Shown: positions 25,486 to 33,750 of the stretch, piece by piece
Layout: each line of letters begins with the position of its first letter
Position numbering within the stretch: the first letter of the stretch is position 1
Assembly: GCA_025980765.1 (NCBI GenBank)
Contig: JAICXB010000010.1
Coordinates: 1-64,000, forward strand
Direction: 5' to 3'
Source: Terriglobales bacterium
Lineage (GTDB): Bacteria; Acidobacteriota; Terriglobia; Terriglobales; Acidobacteriaceae
DNA: 64,000 nt
Made by a program: the position numbers and the translations under genes
The notes under the pieces: model-generated
What the model saw: the letters and a program-made list of their open reading frames with translations, nothing else
Told to the model about the DNA's origin: nothing
The model's database searches: none

Positions 25486-27957
25486 CTACACAACCGTCAT
25501 CTGCCGCTCCGGCGCCAGCTTCCAAATCCCTTCCGCATATTCCCGGATGGTGCGATCGCTAGAGAACTTGCCCATGCGGGCGACGTTGAGCATTGCGCGT
25601 CGTGACCAGTTGTCGTGGTCAGTAAAATCGCGCTGCGCCCGTTCGTGAGTTTCAATATAGGAAGGCAGGTCGGCGAGGTGAAAATAGCTGTCGCGATAGA
25701 CCATGGTTTCGTAGAGCCAGCGAAACAGTCCAAACTCGGTGTTCGAGAAGCGGTCGGAGGAGAGCGCATCGACGACGCGGCGAATGCGCCAATCGCGATC
25801 ATAGATTTCACGCGGCTGAAACCCGCCGGCCTTGCGTTCGGCGATCTCCTGTGCTGTAAGGCCGAAGATGTACATGTTGGCCTCGCCAATCGTTTCCAGC
25901 ATCTCGATGTTGGCTCCGTCGAGTGTGGCCACGGTGAGCGCACCATTCATCGCCAGCTTCATGTTGCCGGTTCCGGAAGCTTCCATCCCGGCCGTTGAGA
26001 TCTGCTCGCTCAGGTCAGCGGCGGGTATGATGACTTCCGCGAGCGAGACGCGATAGTCGGGAATAAACACGATCTTGATCTGATCGCGTATTTTCTTGTC
26101 CGCGTTCACTGTGCGAGCAACATTGTTGATGAGCTTGATGATCTGCGTCGCCGCCAGATAGGCCGGCGCGGACTTACCCGCAAAAATGTACGTCGCTGGC
26201 GTGGTCAGAGTCTCGCCATCCTCGGTAATACGCAGGTAGTCGGCGGTAATGCGCAGCAGGTTCAGGAGCTGGCGCTTGTATTCGTGAAAGCGCTTGATGT
26301 GCACGTCGAACATCGATTCTGGATCGACCAGCACTCCCGTGCTCTTCGCAATCACTTTGGCCAGACGCCGCTTGTTTTCGCGTTTGATGTCGCGGAATTC
26401 AGATCTGACACCGGCGTCATCGGCATAGGGCTCGAAGCGATGAATCTGATCGAAGTCAGTGATCCATCCCCCGCCGATGGTGCGGCAGAGGAGTTGCGAG
26501 AGCGCGGGATTGGCCTTCAGCACCCAGCGCCGGTGCGCCACGCCATTGGTCTTGTTGTTGAAGCGCTCTGGCCAGAGCTTGGCAAAGTCGGGAACCAGCG
26601 TTGTCTTCACCAGCTTGCTGTGCAATTCCGAAACGCCATTGATCGAGTGGCTGCCGACAGTCGCCAGCAGCGCCATCCGCACCTGCTTCTCGCTCGATTC
26701 CTCGATAATCGAAACTCGCCGCAACTTGTCAAAATCCAGCGGATCGAGCTGTACCACGTGCTTCAGAAAATCGTGATTGATGTTGAAGATGATGTTCATG
26801 TGCCGCGGCAAAGCGTGCTCGAGAAGGGGCAAAGGCCAGCGTTCCAGGGCTTCCGGCAGCAGCGTGTGATTGGTGTAGGCCAGGGTCGCTTGCGTGATCT
26901 CCCACGCGCGTTTCCAATCAAGATGTTGCTCGTCGACGAGCAGCCGCATCAATTCGGGAACCGCGAGCGCAGGATGCGTATCGTTCATCTGGATCGCGAT
27001 CTTCTGCGGAATCTGCTCGAGATCGCTGTTCTCGGCGAGGAAGCTGCGCAGGATGTCCCGCAACGCGCAGGCAACCAGGAAGTACTCCTGCAGCAGGCGA
27101 AGTTCCTTGCCCGACTTCACCTGATCGGAGGGATAGAGCACGCGCGAAATGTTTTCGCTGGCGATCTTCTGCTCGATAGCGCGAATGTAGTCGCCGCGAT
27201 TGAAGATCTGGATATCGAAGTCTTCCGAGGAGTGCGCGGAAAACAGGCGGAGATAATTGACGGTACGCCCGCCATATCCCGCAACCGGCAGATCGCTGGG
27301 CACACCCAACACCAGCTTCTGCTCGGTCCAGGCGGCGGTACGTTCGTGAGAATCGCAACGCCCATAAATGGGAACATCTACGGTCTGACTCGGCCGTGGA
27401 ATCTGCAGCGGGATGCCCAGCTTCTTCCAGCGATCGGGCTTCTCACGCTGATACCCATCCTGGATCTCTTGCGTGAACATGCCGTATTCATAGTCAATGC
27501 CGTAGCCAAAGCCCGGCATGCCCAGCGTCGCCATTGACTCCAGAAAGCACGCTGCCAGGCGGCCAAGGCCGCCGTTTCCCAAGCCCGCGTCTAACTCGCT
27601 TTCCAGCACCTCCTCGAGGTCGATGCCGTGCTCGGCCAGCACCTCACGGCATGTATTGGTGAGTTGGAGATTGCACAGGTTGTCACTCAATGCGCGTCCC
27701 ATGAGGAATTCCATCGACAGGTAATAAAGGCGCTTGGCGCCGGCGGAGCGATAGTGCTCCTCGGTTTCAAGCATGCCATCGATGAGCTTGTCGCGGATCG
27801 CCAGCGAGAGTGGCCGCAGGACCGCGGTCGCGCTGAGATCAACCCGAGATTGCCCCAGCGTATAGCGAATGTGCTTGAGGATTGCCTGCCACAAATCGTC
27901 ACCGGATGAAAAGCTGGGACTTAGAGCGGGACGGACGGTAGAAATCGAAGACATCAT
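25486..27957 (-). CDS. glgP: Glycogen/alpha-glucan phosphorylase
   Basis: An 823-residue GT35 enzyme that phosphorolyses alpha-1,4-glucans to glucose-1-phosphate. Landmarks are RLYYLSMEFLMGRALSDNL near 70-88, LGNGGLGRLAACFLESMATL near 117-136, NGVSELHSKLVK, and the PLP-binding EASGTGNMKLAMNG region at about 657-670 followed by TLDGANIEM. The upstream frame is open to 28191, but ATG 27957 (MMSSIS) begins family similarity and the extension is not conserved-looking. No glycogen synthase or branching enzyme is nearby, so it is a lone glycogen-metabolism gene here. Confidence 0.96.
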   Translation of the reverse strand: MMSSISTVRPALSPSFSSGDDLWQAILKHIRYTLGQSRVDLSATAVLRPLSLAIRDKLIDGMLETEEHYRSAGAKRLYYLSMEFLMGRALSDNLCNLQLTNTCREVLAEHGIDLEEVLESELDAGLGNGGLGRLAACFLESMATLGMPGFGYGIDYEYGMFTQEIQDGYQREKPDRWKKLGIPLQIPRPSQTVDVPIYGRCDSHERTAAWTEQKLVLGVPSDLPVAGYGGRTVNYLRLFSAHSSEDFDIQIFNRGDYIRAIEQKIASENISRVLYPSDQVKSGKELRLLQEYFLVACALRDILRSFLAENSDLEQIPQKIAIQMNDTHPALAVPELMRLLVDEQHLDWKRAWEITQATLAYTNHTLLPEALERWPLPLLEHALPRHMNIIFNINHDFLKHVVQLDPLDFDKLRRVSIIEESSEKQVRMALLATVGSHSINGVSELHSKLVKTTLVPDFAKLWPERFNNKTNGVAHRRWVLKANPALSQLLCRTIGGGWITDFDQIHRFEPYADDAGVRSEFRDIKRENKRRLAKVIAKSTGVLVDPESMFDVHIKRFHEYKRQLLNLLRITADYLRITEDGETLTTPATYIFAGKSAPAYLAATQIIKLINNVARTVNADKKIRDQIKIVFIPDYRVSLAEVIIPAADLSEQISTAGMEASGTGNMKLAMNGALTVATLDGANIEMLETIGEANMYIFGLTAQEIAERKAGGFQPREIYDRDWRIRRVVDALSSDRFSNTEFGLFRWLYETMVYRDSYFHLADLPSYIETHERAQRDFTDHDNWSRRAMLNVARMGKFSSDRTIREYAEGIWKLAPERQMTVV

Positions 27958-28033
27958 GAATCCAGAAATGAATAGCGAATAGATGAATGTATCGCGGGAG
28001 GAAAGGTCAGGGCAACAAAAGCCAAACACTCGC

Positions 28034-28594
28034 CTATCCCGCCACCGGAGGACGTCCTGACTGGTCGCGCAATCCAACGTCTTCGTGAATCTCCTTGATG
28101 CGTCCGTACACTGCCTGGCGGATGGTCGGGAAATCATAGCGGCGCACGATGAAGATCTCAGTGGAGTAGAAGAATGACCAGCGTTCGTCATCCATCAGCT
28201 TGCGGACTCCTGCCGGAGTAGCCACAACAAACGTGACCGTCCAGCGATAGTCTTCGACCGGATCGAGCAGCTCGACGATGAGCTCATCGACAAAGCATTC
28301 CGGATCGGGAGGCCCAGGCACTGCATCGAAGTGCAGGAAATTAAGCCGGGTCACGCGCACCCGCCCCAGGTCGTCCGCGATCGGGGCCTCCTTGCCGTTG
28401 GAGGGTGAGACGGAATGAAAGACCGTATGTGCTGGTTTGGCCTCCTCCGACCGCGGGCCACGATCGAAACCGCCATCCGCAGTAACCTTCGACGAGGAAA
28501 TGGCCCGCAAGAAAAAGAACAATGCCGCCGCGCAAAAAAAGATAAGCAGCAGCTTCAAGAAAATTCCAGGGACGATGAAATTCAGCAGTAACAC
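28034..28594 (-). CDS. Membrane-anchored protein of unknown function
   Basis: A protein of about 186 residues. GTG at 28594 is chosen: the longer frame to 28717 reads through the terminator of the upstream gene (28685-28715), so it cannot be the real start. Residues about 4-30 form one transmembrane helix (NFIVPGIFLKLLLIFFCAAALFFFL). The cytoplasmic or periplasmic part contains DELIVELLDPVEDYRWTVTFVVATPAGV and STEIFIVRRYDFPTIRQAV. I do not recognise the family. A TATACT box about 25 bases upstream of the GTG suggests its own promoter with a very short leader. It follows glgP upstream on the same strand. Confidence 0.65.
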   Translation of the reverse strand: MLLLNFIVPGIFLKLLLIFFCAAALFFFLRAISSSKVTADGGFDRGPRSEEAKPAHTVFHSVSPSNGKEAPIADDLGRVRVTRLNFLHFDAVPGPPDPECFVDELIVELLDPVEDYRWTVTFVVATPAGVRKLMDDERWSFFYSTEIFIVRRYDFPTIRQAVYGRIKEIHEDVGLRDQSGRPPVAG

Positions 28595-28684
28595 TCGGTG
28601 TAGGGCGGTCGATAAAAGTATAGACGGCGGCAGATTGCGAGAGAGTTCGACCGCCCAGGCGCAGTAGAGCCGAACGGCAGAGCC

Positions 28685-28715
28685 AAAAAAAATGGAGGAG
28701 CCAAAAGGCCCCTCC
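28685..28715 (-). terminator. Intrinsic terminator after the TonB receptor gene
   Basis: On the minus strand GGAGGGGCC-TTTT-GGCTCCTCC (nine pairs with one mismatch) is followed by A and eight Ts. It begins 20 bases after the stop codon of the TonB-dependent receptor gene. Confidence 0.9.
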
Positions 28716-28734
28716 AAATTCAGAACTACACAAC

Positions 28735-31700
28735 TTAGAAAATAAACTTCAACGCCAGCTGCATGGTTCGAGCATTGCCAGCGAAGACCTGCTCGGGATG
28801 ATTGAAAACCGGATTTCCCGGCTTCAGCAGATTGACCGTCGCAGCCGACGTATCGCCAATCGAATTGATGTTGTTGATCGACCCCGGAACAAATTGAGGA
28901 TGGTTGAATAAGTTATAGAACTGAGCTTGAAATTCCATCTTCATACGCTCAGTAAAGTTGAACCGCTTGGCTGCTGTCAAATCGATGTTGTCGATCGGAC
29001 GTGTAGCTAGCGTGTTCCTCGAGCTGTTGATGAAAGCGCCGCTACCGCCCCGGATGTATTGTGCAGTCGGATTGGTGGCAAGATATCCGACTACCTGCCC
29101 TGAACTGTTTTTCAGTGCAGTTACATCGCTGCCAGTACCAGGGACGCCGGCCGGGTTGAAGATCGCGCGGTCGCCGGCGCTGTCGCCGTTCAAGTTAACG
29201 TCGCGACCGCTTTGCACATCGGCGAACTCAGGAGACTCATAGGTGTAGATCGGCGCGAATTCCCAGTTGCCTACAAGGTTTTTCATGAAATAGCCACGAT
29301 TCTTGAAGAACGGAACGTCATACAAGACTTCCGCAGTAAAGCGATGCCGCCGATCTAAGGCAGAGGTTCCGTAGTCCGCGCCGAAGTTCTGGAAATCCTG
29401 CGGGCGACGCGGGGTGAGGACAGTGGAGAAGAAATCCGCGGTGCTGTTGTCGAGGGTGTGGCTCCAGGTATAGGCGATCTGAAATTGCAAGCCATTCTGG
29501 AAGTTGCGATTGGCCTGCAGAGCTAGACCATGGTAGTTCGAGGAACCGAAGGGCTCGAAGGCAACGATGTTGCTACCGGTGAAGCCGGCTGCGGCATACG
29601 CGGGCACAATGCCGGGTCTCGCGGTGATCTGGGCGAGAGTCAGCGGCAATGAATCGAGAGTGGCCTGACTTGGCGCCTGTAAGAAGGTAGGCAGGCCGGA
29701 TGCGGGATTGGTCTCATCGACCTTCGCCAAAGCGTTCAAGCGGGTCTGCACATTGAGGTGAATGCCCCTGGTTCCGACGTATCTCGCTTCAACCGTGTAC
29801 TTCTGCGCGAAGATGTGCTGGATTCCAAGGTTCCAAGACTCAGAATACGGGAGCTTCTGATTCGGAACAAACGTGGAAGTCGCCGCTCGTGCATCGGCTG
29901 CTGAAGCAAACGTCGTGATTCCGCCAGCCGCGTTTGGAATGCCACCATTTGCGAGAAAATTCGGAATAGCAGCCGCCAGGTTATTGTCATCTGTCAGCTT
30001 AACGTCGGTTGTGCTGCCGAATTGTGGCGGCAAGGACAGGATTCCGATGTTGTCATACAGAACGTCATACGCAATTCCAAATCCGCCGCGAATGGAAGTG
30101 TTTCCGGAAGTGCCAGGCGAATACGCGAAGCCAATGCGAGGAGCGTAGTTCTTGTATTGCGGCTGAGGCACGCCAAAGTTAATCAGGCCAGGAGCACTGG
30201 CGATGGAATTGAGTGATTGCAAGCGCTCGCCCACCGGAACCGAAGTGAATTCATAGCGCAGTCCGAGATCGACAGTAAAGTTCGGCCTTACGCGCCAGGA
30301 ATCGTTCGCGTACCAGTAGATTGAGGATTGATCGCCGTAGTAGGTCGGATTTCCGGTGCTTCGCTCTCCCAGATTGTCAGGGGTAAGATCCTGGAGATAC
30401 ACGCCTACGGTGTTGTAATCGTAATCACCGCGCGAGCGCTGCACGAAGAACTGGGGCGAGATGTACTTGCGGCCTTCCACGCCGAACTTCAGGTTGTGGT
30501 TGCCCTTCACCCAGCTCAGGTTCTCGTTCGCCTGATATAAGCCCTGCACGGTTGATTGGGGAGCATTGCCGTCGGGTCCGACCTGAATGCCCAGATCGAA
30601 AAACTCCAGGTTGGGGAATTGATCCAATCCGGGGAACTGGAAGTTGCCGGCCGGCAGTGTTTGCGCAAAATGATTGAATCCGACGCGGAACTCGTTGGTC
30701 AGGTTCGGCGTGAAGGTGTGATATTCGCTGATTGTGACCAAGTGGAACTTATTCGGGAAAGGCTGGTAAAAAGCAGGAAATTCCGCGGCGGTGTCGATAC
30801 CGACCGAACTGTTGTAGATGTAGCGGCCGCGTAGACTGTCCTTTTGCGAAATGTTGTAGTCGATCGACCCAACTGCCGCGCGATTGTTAGTGAAGTTTGG
30901 ACCTATTACCTGATCGATTCCAACCGGTATACCTGTGAAGTTCTGGCCGCTGGGCGTTGCAATTGAAATAGTGGTCGGACCGGCGTTTGGATCGGTGTTT
31001 TGCACCGCCGCCGCTGGCACGAATTTCTGCAAAATGCCGAGATTCGTTGTGCTAATTCCCGGCAGCGCTGCGATCATTGAATACCCGGCAGCAGTCGGAG
31101 CGAAAGCCGGCGATCCCGGAACGGCCGCTTGGCCCACTGGATTGTATTCGTAGTTGCCGAAGAAGAAGAGCTTGTCCTTGATAATTGGACCGCCGACTTC
31201 CCCACCAAATCGGTTATTGTCAAAGCGCGGATTCATCGGCTTGGTTCCAGCCGGGGTGGAACGCGCAATCGCGGGATCAATCGCGTTCAGATTCCGGTTC
31301 TGGAAGTACTCGTAAGCAACGCCATGGAAGCTGTTGGTGCCACTGCGCACGACTGTGTTGAATTGTCCACCGGACGAGTGGCCGAATTCGGGACTGAACT
31401 GGTTCTGCAACAGCGTGAAGTTGGCTACAGCATCGTTGGGAACGCTAACGAGGGGGCCCGTGACCGATTTGCTGTTGTTATCCACACCGTCAATTGTGAA
31501 ATTATTGTTGCGCGGCCTTTGCCCGCCAATGGACGGTCCAGAGCCGGCGCCGATACCGCCGCTGCTGGCCACGCCAGCGTCGAGCAGCGACAGATTCAAC
31601 ACGCCGCCCGAAGCGCTCGCCGTCGGAAGGTCCTGAGTCTGGACCGCCTCAAAGCTGCTTTGAATCTGGGGGGTAGTGGTATCGATGGTTGCGGCTGCGG

Positions 31701-32061
31701 CGGTCACCTCAACCGTGGTGGTGGCGCCGCTCACCTGCAACGTCAGGTTCGCTGTAGCGGTCTTATTTAATTCCACCAGAACAGCCTTAGCGGTGCCGGT
31801 GAGCCCATTGGAACTCGCGCTGAGATCGTAATTGCCGATCGGCAGGTTGCTGAGGCGGTATTCACCGTTGCCGTTGGCTACTGTCGTGGACTTCACGCCG
31901 GTGGCGACATTGGTCGCTATAACCGAGATATTTGGAACCACTGCGCCGGTCGAATCCTTAACTGTTCCGACGAGATCGCCGCTGATAGCTTGCGCCAGAC
32001 CGATGGCCGACAGCGCAAGCACACATACTGCTGAGAGTACAAATCTTGTGAAGGATTTCAC
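28735..32061 (-). CDS. Oar-like TonB-dependent receptor with carboxypeptidase-regulatory domain
   Basis: A 1108-residue outer-membrane receptor. Signal peptide MKSFTRFVLSAVCVLALSAIGLAQ is followed by a CarboxypepD_reg-like beta-sandwich (residues about 27-110: GDLVGTVKDSTGAVVPNISV ... YRLSNLPIGNYDLSASS). A plug region follows (QTQDLPTASASGGVLNLSL; NNFTIDGVDNNSKSVTGP; FSPEFGHSSGGQFNTVVRSG), then a large beta-barrel ending LALKFIF with a terminal Phe. This architecture is greatly expanded in Acidobacteria, where it is thought to import glycans or other large substrates. The start is GTG 32061 with GGAGG and AAAGGGG upstream. No substrate-specific partner gene is adjacent. A strong terminator follows. 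Confidence 0.95.
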   Translation of the reverse strand: MKSFTRFVLSAVCVLALSAIGLAQAISGDLVGTVKDSTGAVVPNISVIATNVATGVKSTTVANGNGEYRLSNLPIGNYDLSASSNGLTGTAKAVLVELNKTATANLTLQVSGATTTVEVTAAAATIDTTTPQIQSSFEAVQTQDLPTASASGGVLNLSLLDAGVASSGGIGAGSGPSIGGQRPRNNNFTIDGVDNNSKSVTGPLVSVPNDAVANFTLLQNQFSPEFGHSSGGQFNTVVRSGTNSFHGVAYEYFQNRNLNAIDPAIARSTPAGTKPMNPRFDNNRFGGEVGGPIIKDKLFFFGNYEYNPVGQAAVPGSPAFAPTAAGYSMIAALPGISTTNLGILQKFVPAAAVQNTDPNAGPTTISIATPSGQNFTGIPVGIDQVIGPNFTNNRAAVGSIDYNISQKDSLRGRYIYNSSVGIDTAAEFPAFYQPFPNKFHLVTISEYHTFTPNLTNEFRVGFNHFAQTLPAGNFQFPGLDQFPNLEFFDLGIQVGPDGNAPQSTVQGLYQANENLSWVKGNHNLKFGVEGRKYISPQFFVQRSRGDYDYNTVGVYLQDLTPDNLGERSTGNPTYYGDQSSIYWYANDSWRVRPNFTVDLGLRYEFTSVPVGERLQSLNSIASAPGLINFGVPQPQYKNYAPRIGFAYSPGTSGNTSIRGGFGIAYDVLYDNIGILSLPPQFGSTTDVKLTDDNNLAAAIPNFLANGGIPNAAGGITTFASAADARAATSTFVPNQKLPYSESWNLGIQHIFAQKYTVEARYVGTRGIHLNVQTRLNALAKVDETNPASGLPTFLQAPSQATLDSLPLTLAQITARPGIVPAYAAAGFTGSNIVAFEPFGSSNYHGLALQANRNFQNGLQFQIAYTWSHTLDNSTADFFSTVLTPRRPQDFQNFGADYGTSALDRRHRFTAEVLYDVPFFKNRGYFMKNLVGNWEFAPIYTYESPEFADVQSGRDVNLNGDSAGDRAIFNPAGVPGTGSDVTALKNSSGQVVGYLATNPTAQYIRGGSGAFINSSRNTLATRPIDNIDLTAAKRFNFTERMKMEFQAQFYNLFNHPQFVPGSINNINSIGDTSAATVNLLKPGNPVFNHPEQVFAGNARTMQLALKFIF

Positions 32062-32535
32062 CCCTTTACCCCTCCAGTTTCTGAATTTTTTGACCCTAAA
32101 CTGCCCTTTGGCTCGATTGGGAAGCGGTTGCTGATCGCCACTTCTCTCTATGCGGCAAGACGCGGAACGGAACCAAAACTCAAAGTATTTGGTGTTAACT
32201 GATGGAAATTCGTGACGAAACTGTGCATATCAGGTGCCAAATGCGCTTGGCTTATATTCAGCAACTTACATTGTGGAAAATTTGCAGAATACAAATGTTT
32301 ACAGATTTTCAGAAAAATCAATGTGGAATTTCATAGGTTTCTTGCGGCACGAGGCTTCTTAGAGGGCAAAAAAGAATGGTTCCGGCTGGAGGGCGGCAGT
32401 TTCTGCCCAAGAGCTTCCGATGTGTGGCGCAGGGGTCGAAAGCTTGGCGCCGAGAGAAGGCGAACACTCGGCAGGGTGAACCTCGGCGGATGTTAAGTGC
32501 CTTTTCGTCTGTCCGTATAAGGGAAACTCACGTAC
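32062..32535. other. Intergenic region upstream of the TonB receptor
   Basis: This 474-base stretch holds the receptor's ribosome-binding region and presumably its promoter. The central part (about 32200-32340) is AT-richer than its surroundings. A 94-codon plus-strand frame at 32212-32496 has no recognisable features and I do not call it a gene. No terminator-like hairpin was recognised. Confidence 0.4.
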
Positions 32536-32946
32536 TTACAAGCTGGTAGTCGAGCTTGCCAGGGCTTCAGCCGTTCGCCGTGTTTTGATGCTACTCAGAG
32601 CAAACCTGCCGGCTCCGTACGCGACGACATAGAGCAAGCCGCCCATGATCCCGATGTTCTTCTGAAAGTGTGTACTCATGAACGTGTGAAGCCTGAATGT
32701 GACCGGTATGAGGTAGAGGAACATCACGAACGCTGCCACCCTCGCTTGCCAGCCGAGGATCAAGCAGATCGAACCGACAAATTCCACCAGCAGTGCGCAA
32801 GCCAGAAGGAACGGGATCATCGGCATATGCTGTGACTGCATGTAAGCGACATTGCTCGACCAGCCAAAGGTCTTGCTGTAAGCACTGGTCAAGAAGATCA
32901 AACTCAACATCCACCTCCCTAACAGAACGGATCCGTCGCGCAACAT
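32536..32946 (-). CDS. DoxX-family membrane protein
   Basis: A 136-residue four-helix membrane protein. Helices are seen at LLGRWMLSLIFLTSAYSK, IPFLLACALLVEFVGSICLILG, VAAFVMFLYLIPVTF and IMGGLLYVVAYGAGRF. The RWMLSLIFLTSAYSK start and the HFQKNIGIMGGLL segment match DoxX, where the charged residue before the last helix is conserved. Members act as quinone-linked or unknown membrane subunits. It stands alone and no operon partner is evident. Confidence 0.85.
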   Translation of the reverse strand: MLRDGSVLLGRWMLSLIFLTSAYSKTFGWSSNVAYMQSQHMPMIPFLLACALLVEFVGSICLILGWQARVAAFVMFLYLIPVTFRLHTFMSTHFQKNIGIMGGLLYVVAYGAGRFALSSIKTRRTAEALASSTTSL

Positions 32947-33127
32947 GTTTCCTCCGCACGTCCATCAGTTCGCATGACAAATAACAAATAGACGATGCCT
33001 CCTGCGTTTTGTTTGAGTCAAAATAAAACTGGCTGTGGATTGCCTGCTAACGGCACATGTGTGGATAGCTCAGGATCAGTGACTGATCGATGACAGCATC
33101 CCAGGCTGAAGCATCACTGAAAGAGTT

Positions 33128-33216
33128 TGGTGCCGGGAGGGGGGGTCGAACCCCCACGAGGGGTAAACCTCGGCGGATTTTGAGTCCGCTGCGTCTGCCA
33201 GTTCCGCCATCCCGGC
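33128..33216 (-). tRNA. tRNA-Leu (anticodon CAA)
   Basis: Read on the minus strand, the acceptor arm GCCGGGA pairs with TCCCGGC before discriminator A and an encoded CCA. The anticodon stem GCGGA/TCCGC encloses loop CTCAAAA with anticodon CAA (33182-33180), reading UUG. A long variable arm (GAGGTTTACCCCTC) and a T arm GGGGGTTCGACCCCC complete a class II tRNA. The mature RNA without CCA is 33131-33216. Confidence 0.96.
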
Positions 33217-33262
33217 TGGAGGAGTGACACGTTCAGGTTAGCACGGCGGCACGAAAGCCTTT

Positions 33263-33404
33263 TTCACCACGGAGAGCACGGAGGAGGAAAATTCCATGAT
33301 GGAATTTCGAACGATTGCCATTTCGGAGCCAAGGATGTCTCGGAGCGAGATGCGAGATCGCATTCAAAGACTTTCCTCCGTGTTCTCCGTGTCTCCGTGG
33401 TGAA
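33263..33404. repeat. Family B hairpin repeat, complete copy
   Basis: The left arm (33263-33290) TTCACCACGGAG...CACGGAGGAGGAAA and the right arm (33372-33404) TTTCCTCCGTG...CTCCGTGGTGAA are complementary apart from unit-number differences. They are separated by about 80 unrelated bases. The copy lies between the Fis-like gene stop and the tRNA. Confidence 0.8.
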
Positions 33405-33410
33405 TCCGAC

Positions 33411-33635
33411 CTAGCGGCGCTTTTTGCCGCCGCGCTTTTGCTCTCTCTCATATTGATTGAGCTTGCGGTAAAGGGTGGTCTTGCCGATGCCGAGCATTTG
33501 TGCGGCCAGGAGTTTGTCGTCCCGGGTCTGCCCGAGGGCATCGAAGATGGCGTACTTCTCGACATCAGCCAAAGGCATAATCGACACACCCGGGACGCGC
33601 TTGCGGCCGGCAGTGCTGGAATTGCGTCGTTTCAT
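33411..33635 (-). CDS. Stand-alone Fis-type helix-turn-helix protein
   Basis: A 74-residue basic protein. Residues about 22-65 match the Fis/NtrC C-terminal DNA-binding helix-turn-helix: LADVEKYAIFDALGQTRDDK, LLAAQMLGIGKTTLYRKLNQY. No receiver or AAA+ domain is present, so unlike NtrC-type regulators this is the DNA-binding part only. ATG 33635 has GGGAG eight bases upstream, which supports a genuine short gene rather than a remnant. N- and C-terminal tails are rich in Arg/Lys, suiting a nucleoid- or DNA-bending role, which is inference. Confidence 0.8.
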   Translation of the reverse strand: MKRRNSSTAGRKRVPGVSIMPLADVEKYAIFDALGQTRDDKLLAAQMLGIGKTTLYRKLNQYEREQKRGGKKRR

Positions 33636-33750
33636 TCTGGATTCTCCCGAAATGGGCTTAAATTTTTAGACGCAGCATTGTCTCACCAAATTGGGAGGTT
33701 GTGCGAACAGAAACCACCAAATTGGGAAAGGTGGACTTCCGTAACTTTTC

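Noticed and set aside
26284-27537. A 417-codon plus-strand open frame opposite glgP
   Set aside because: Antisense shadow of a well-conserved gene in GC-rich DNA; no recognisable motifs or ribosome-binding site.
28595-28717. N-terminal extension of the membrane-anchored unknown protein to 28717
   Set aside because: The extension translates the intrinsic terminator of the neighbouring gene, so it cannot be the true start.
32212-32496. A 94-codon plus-strand frame in the TonB receptor upstream region
   Set aside because: No ribosome-binding site or motif, unusual composition, and it lies in the probable promoter region.
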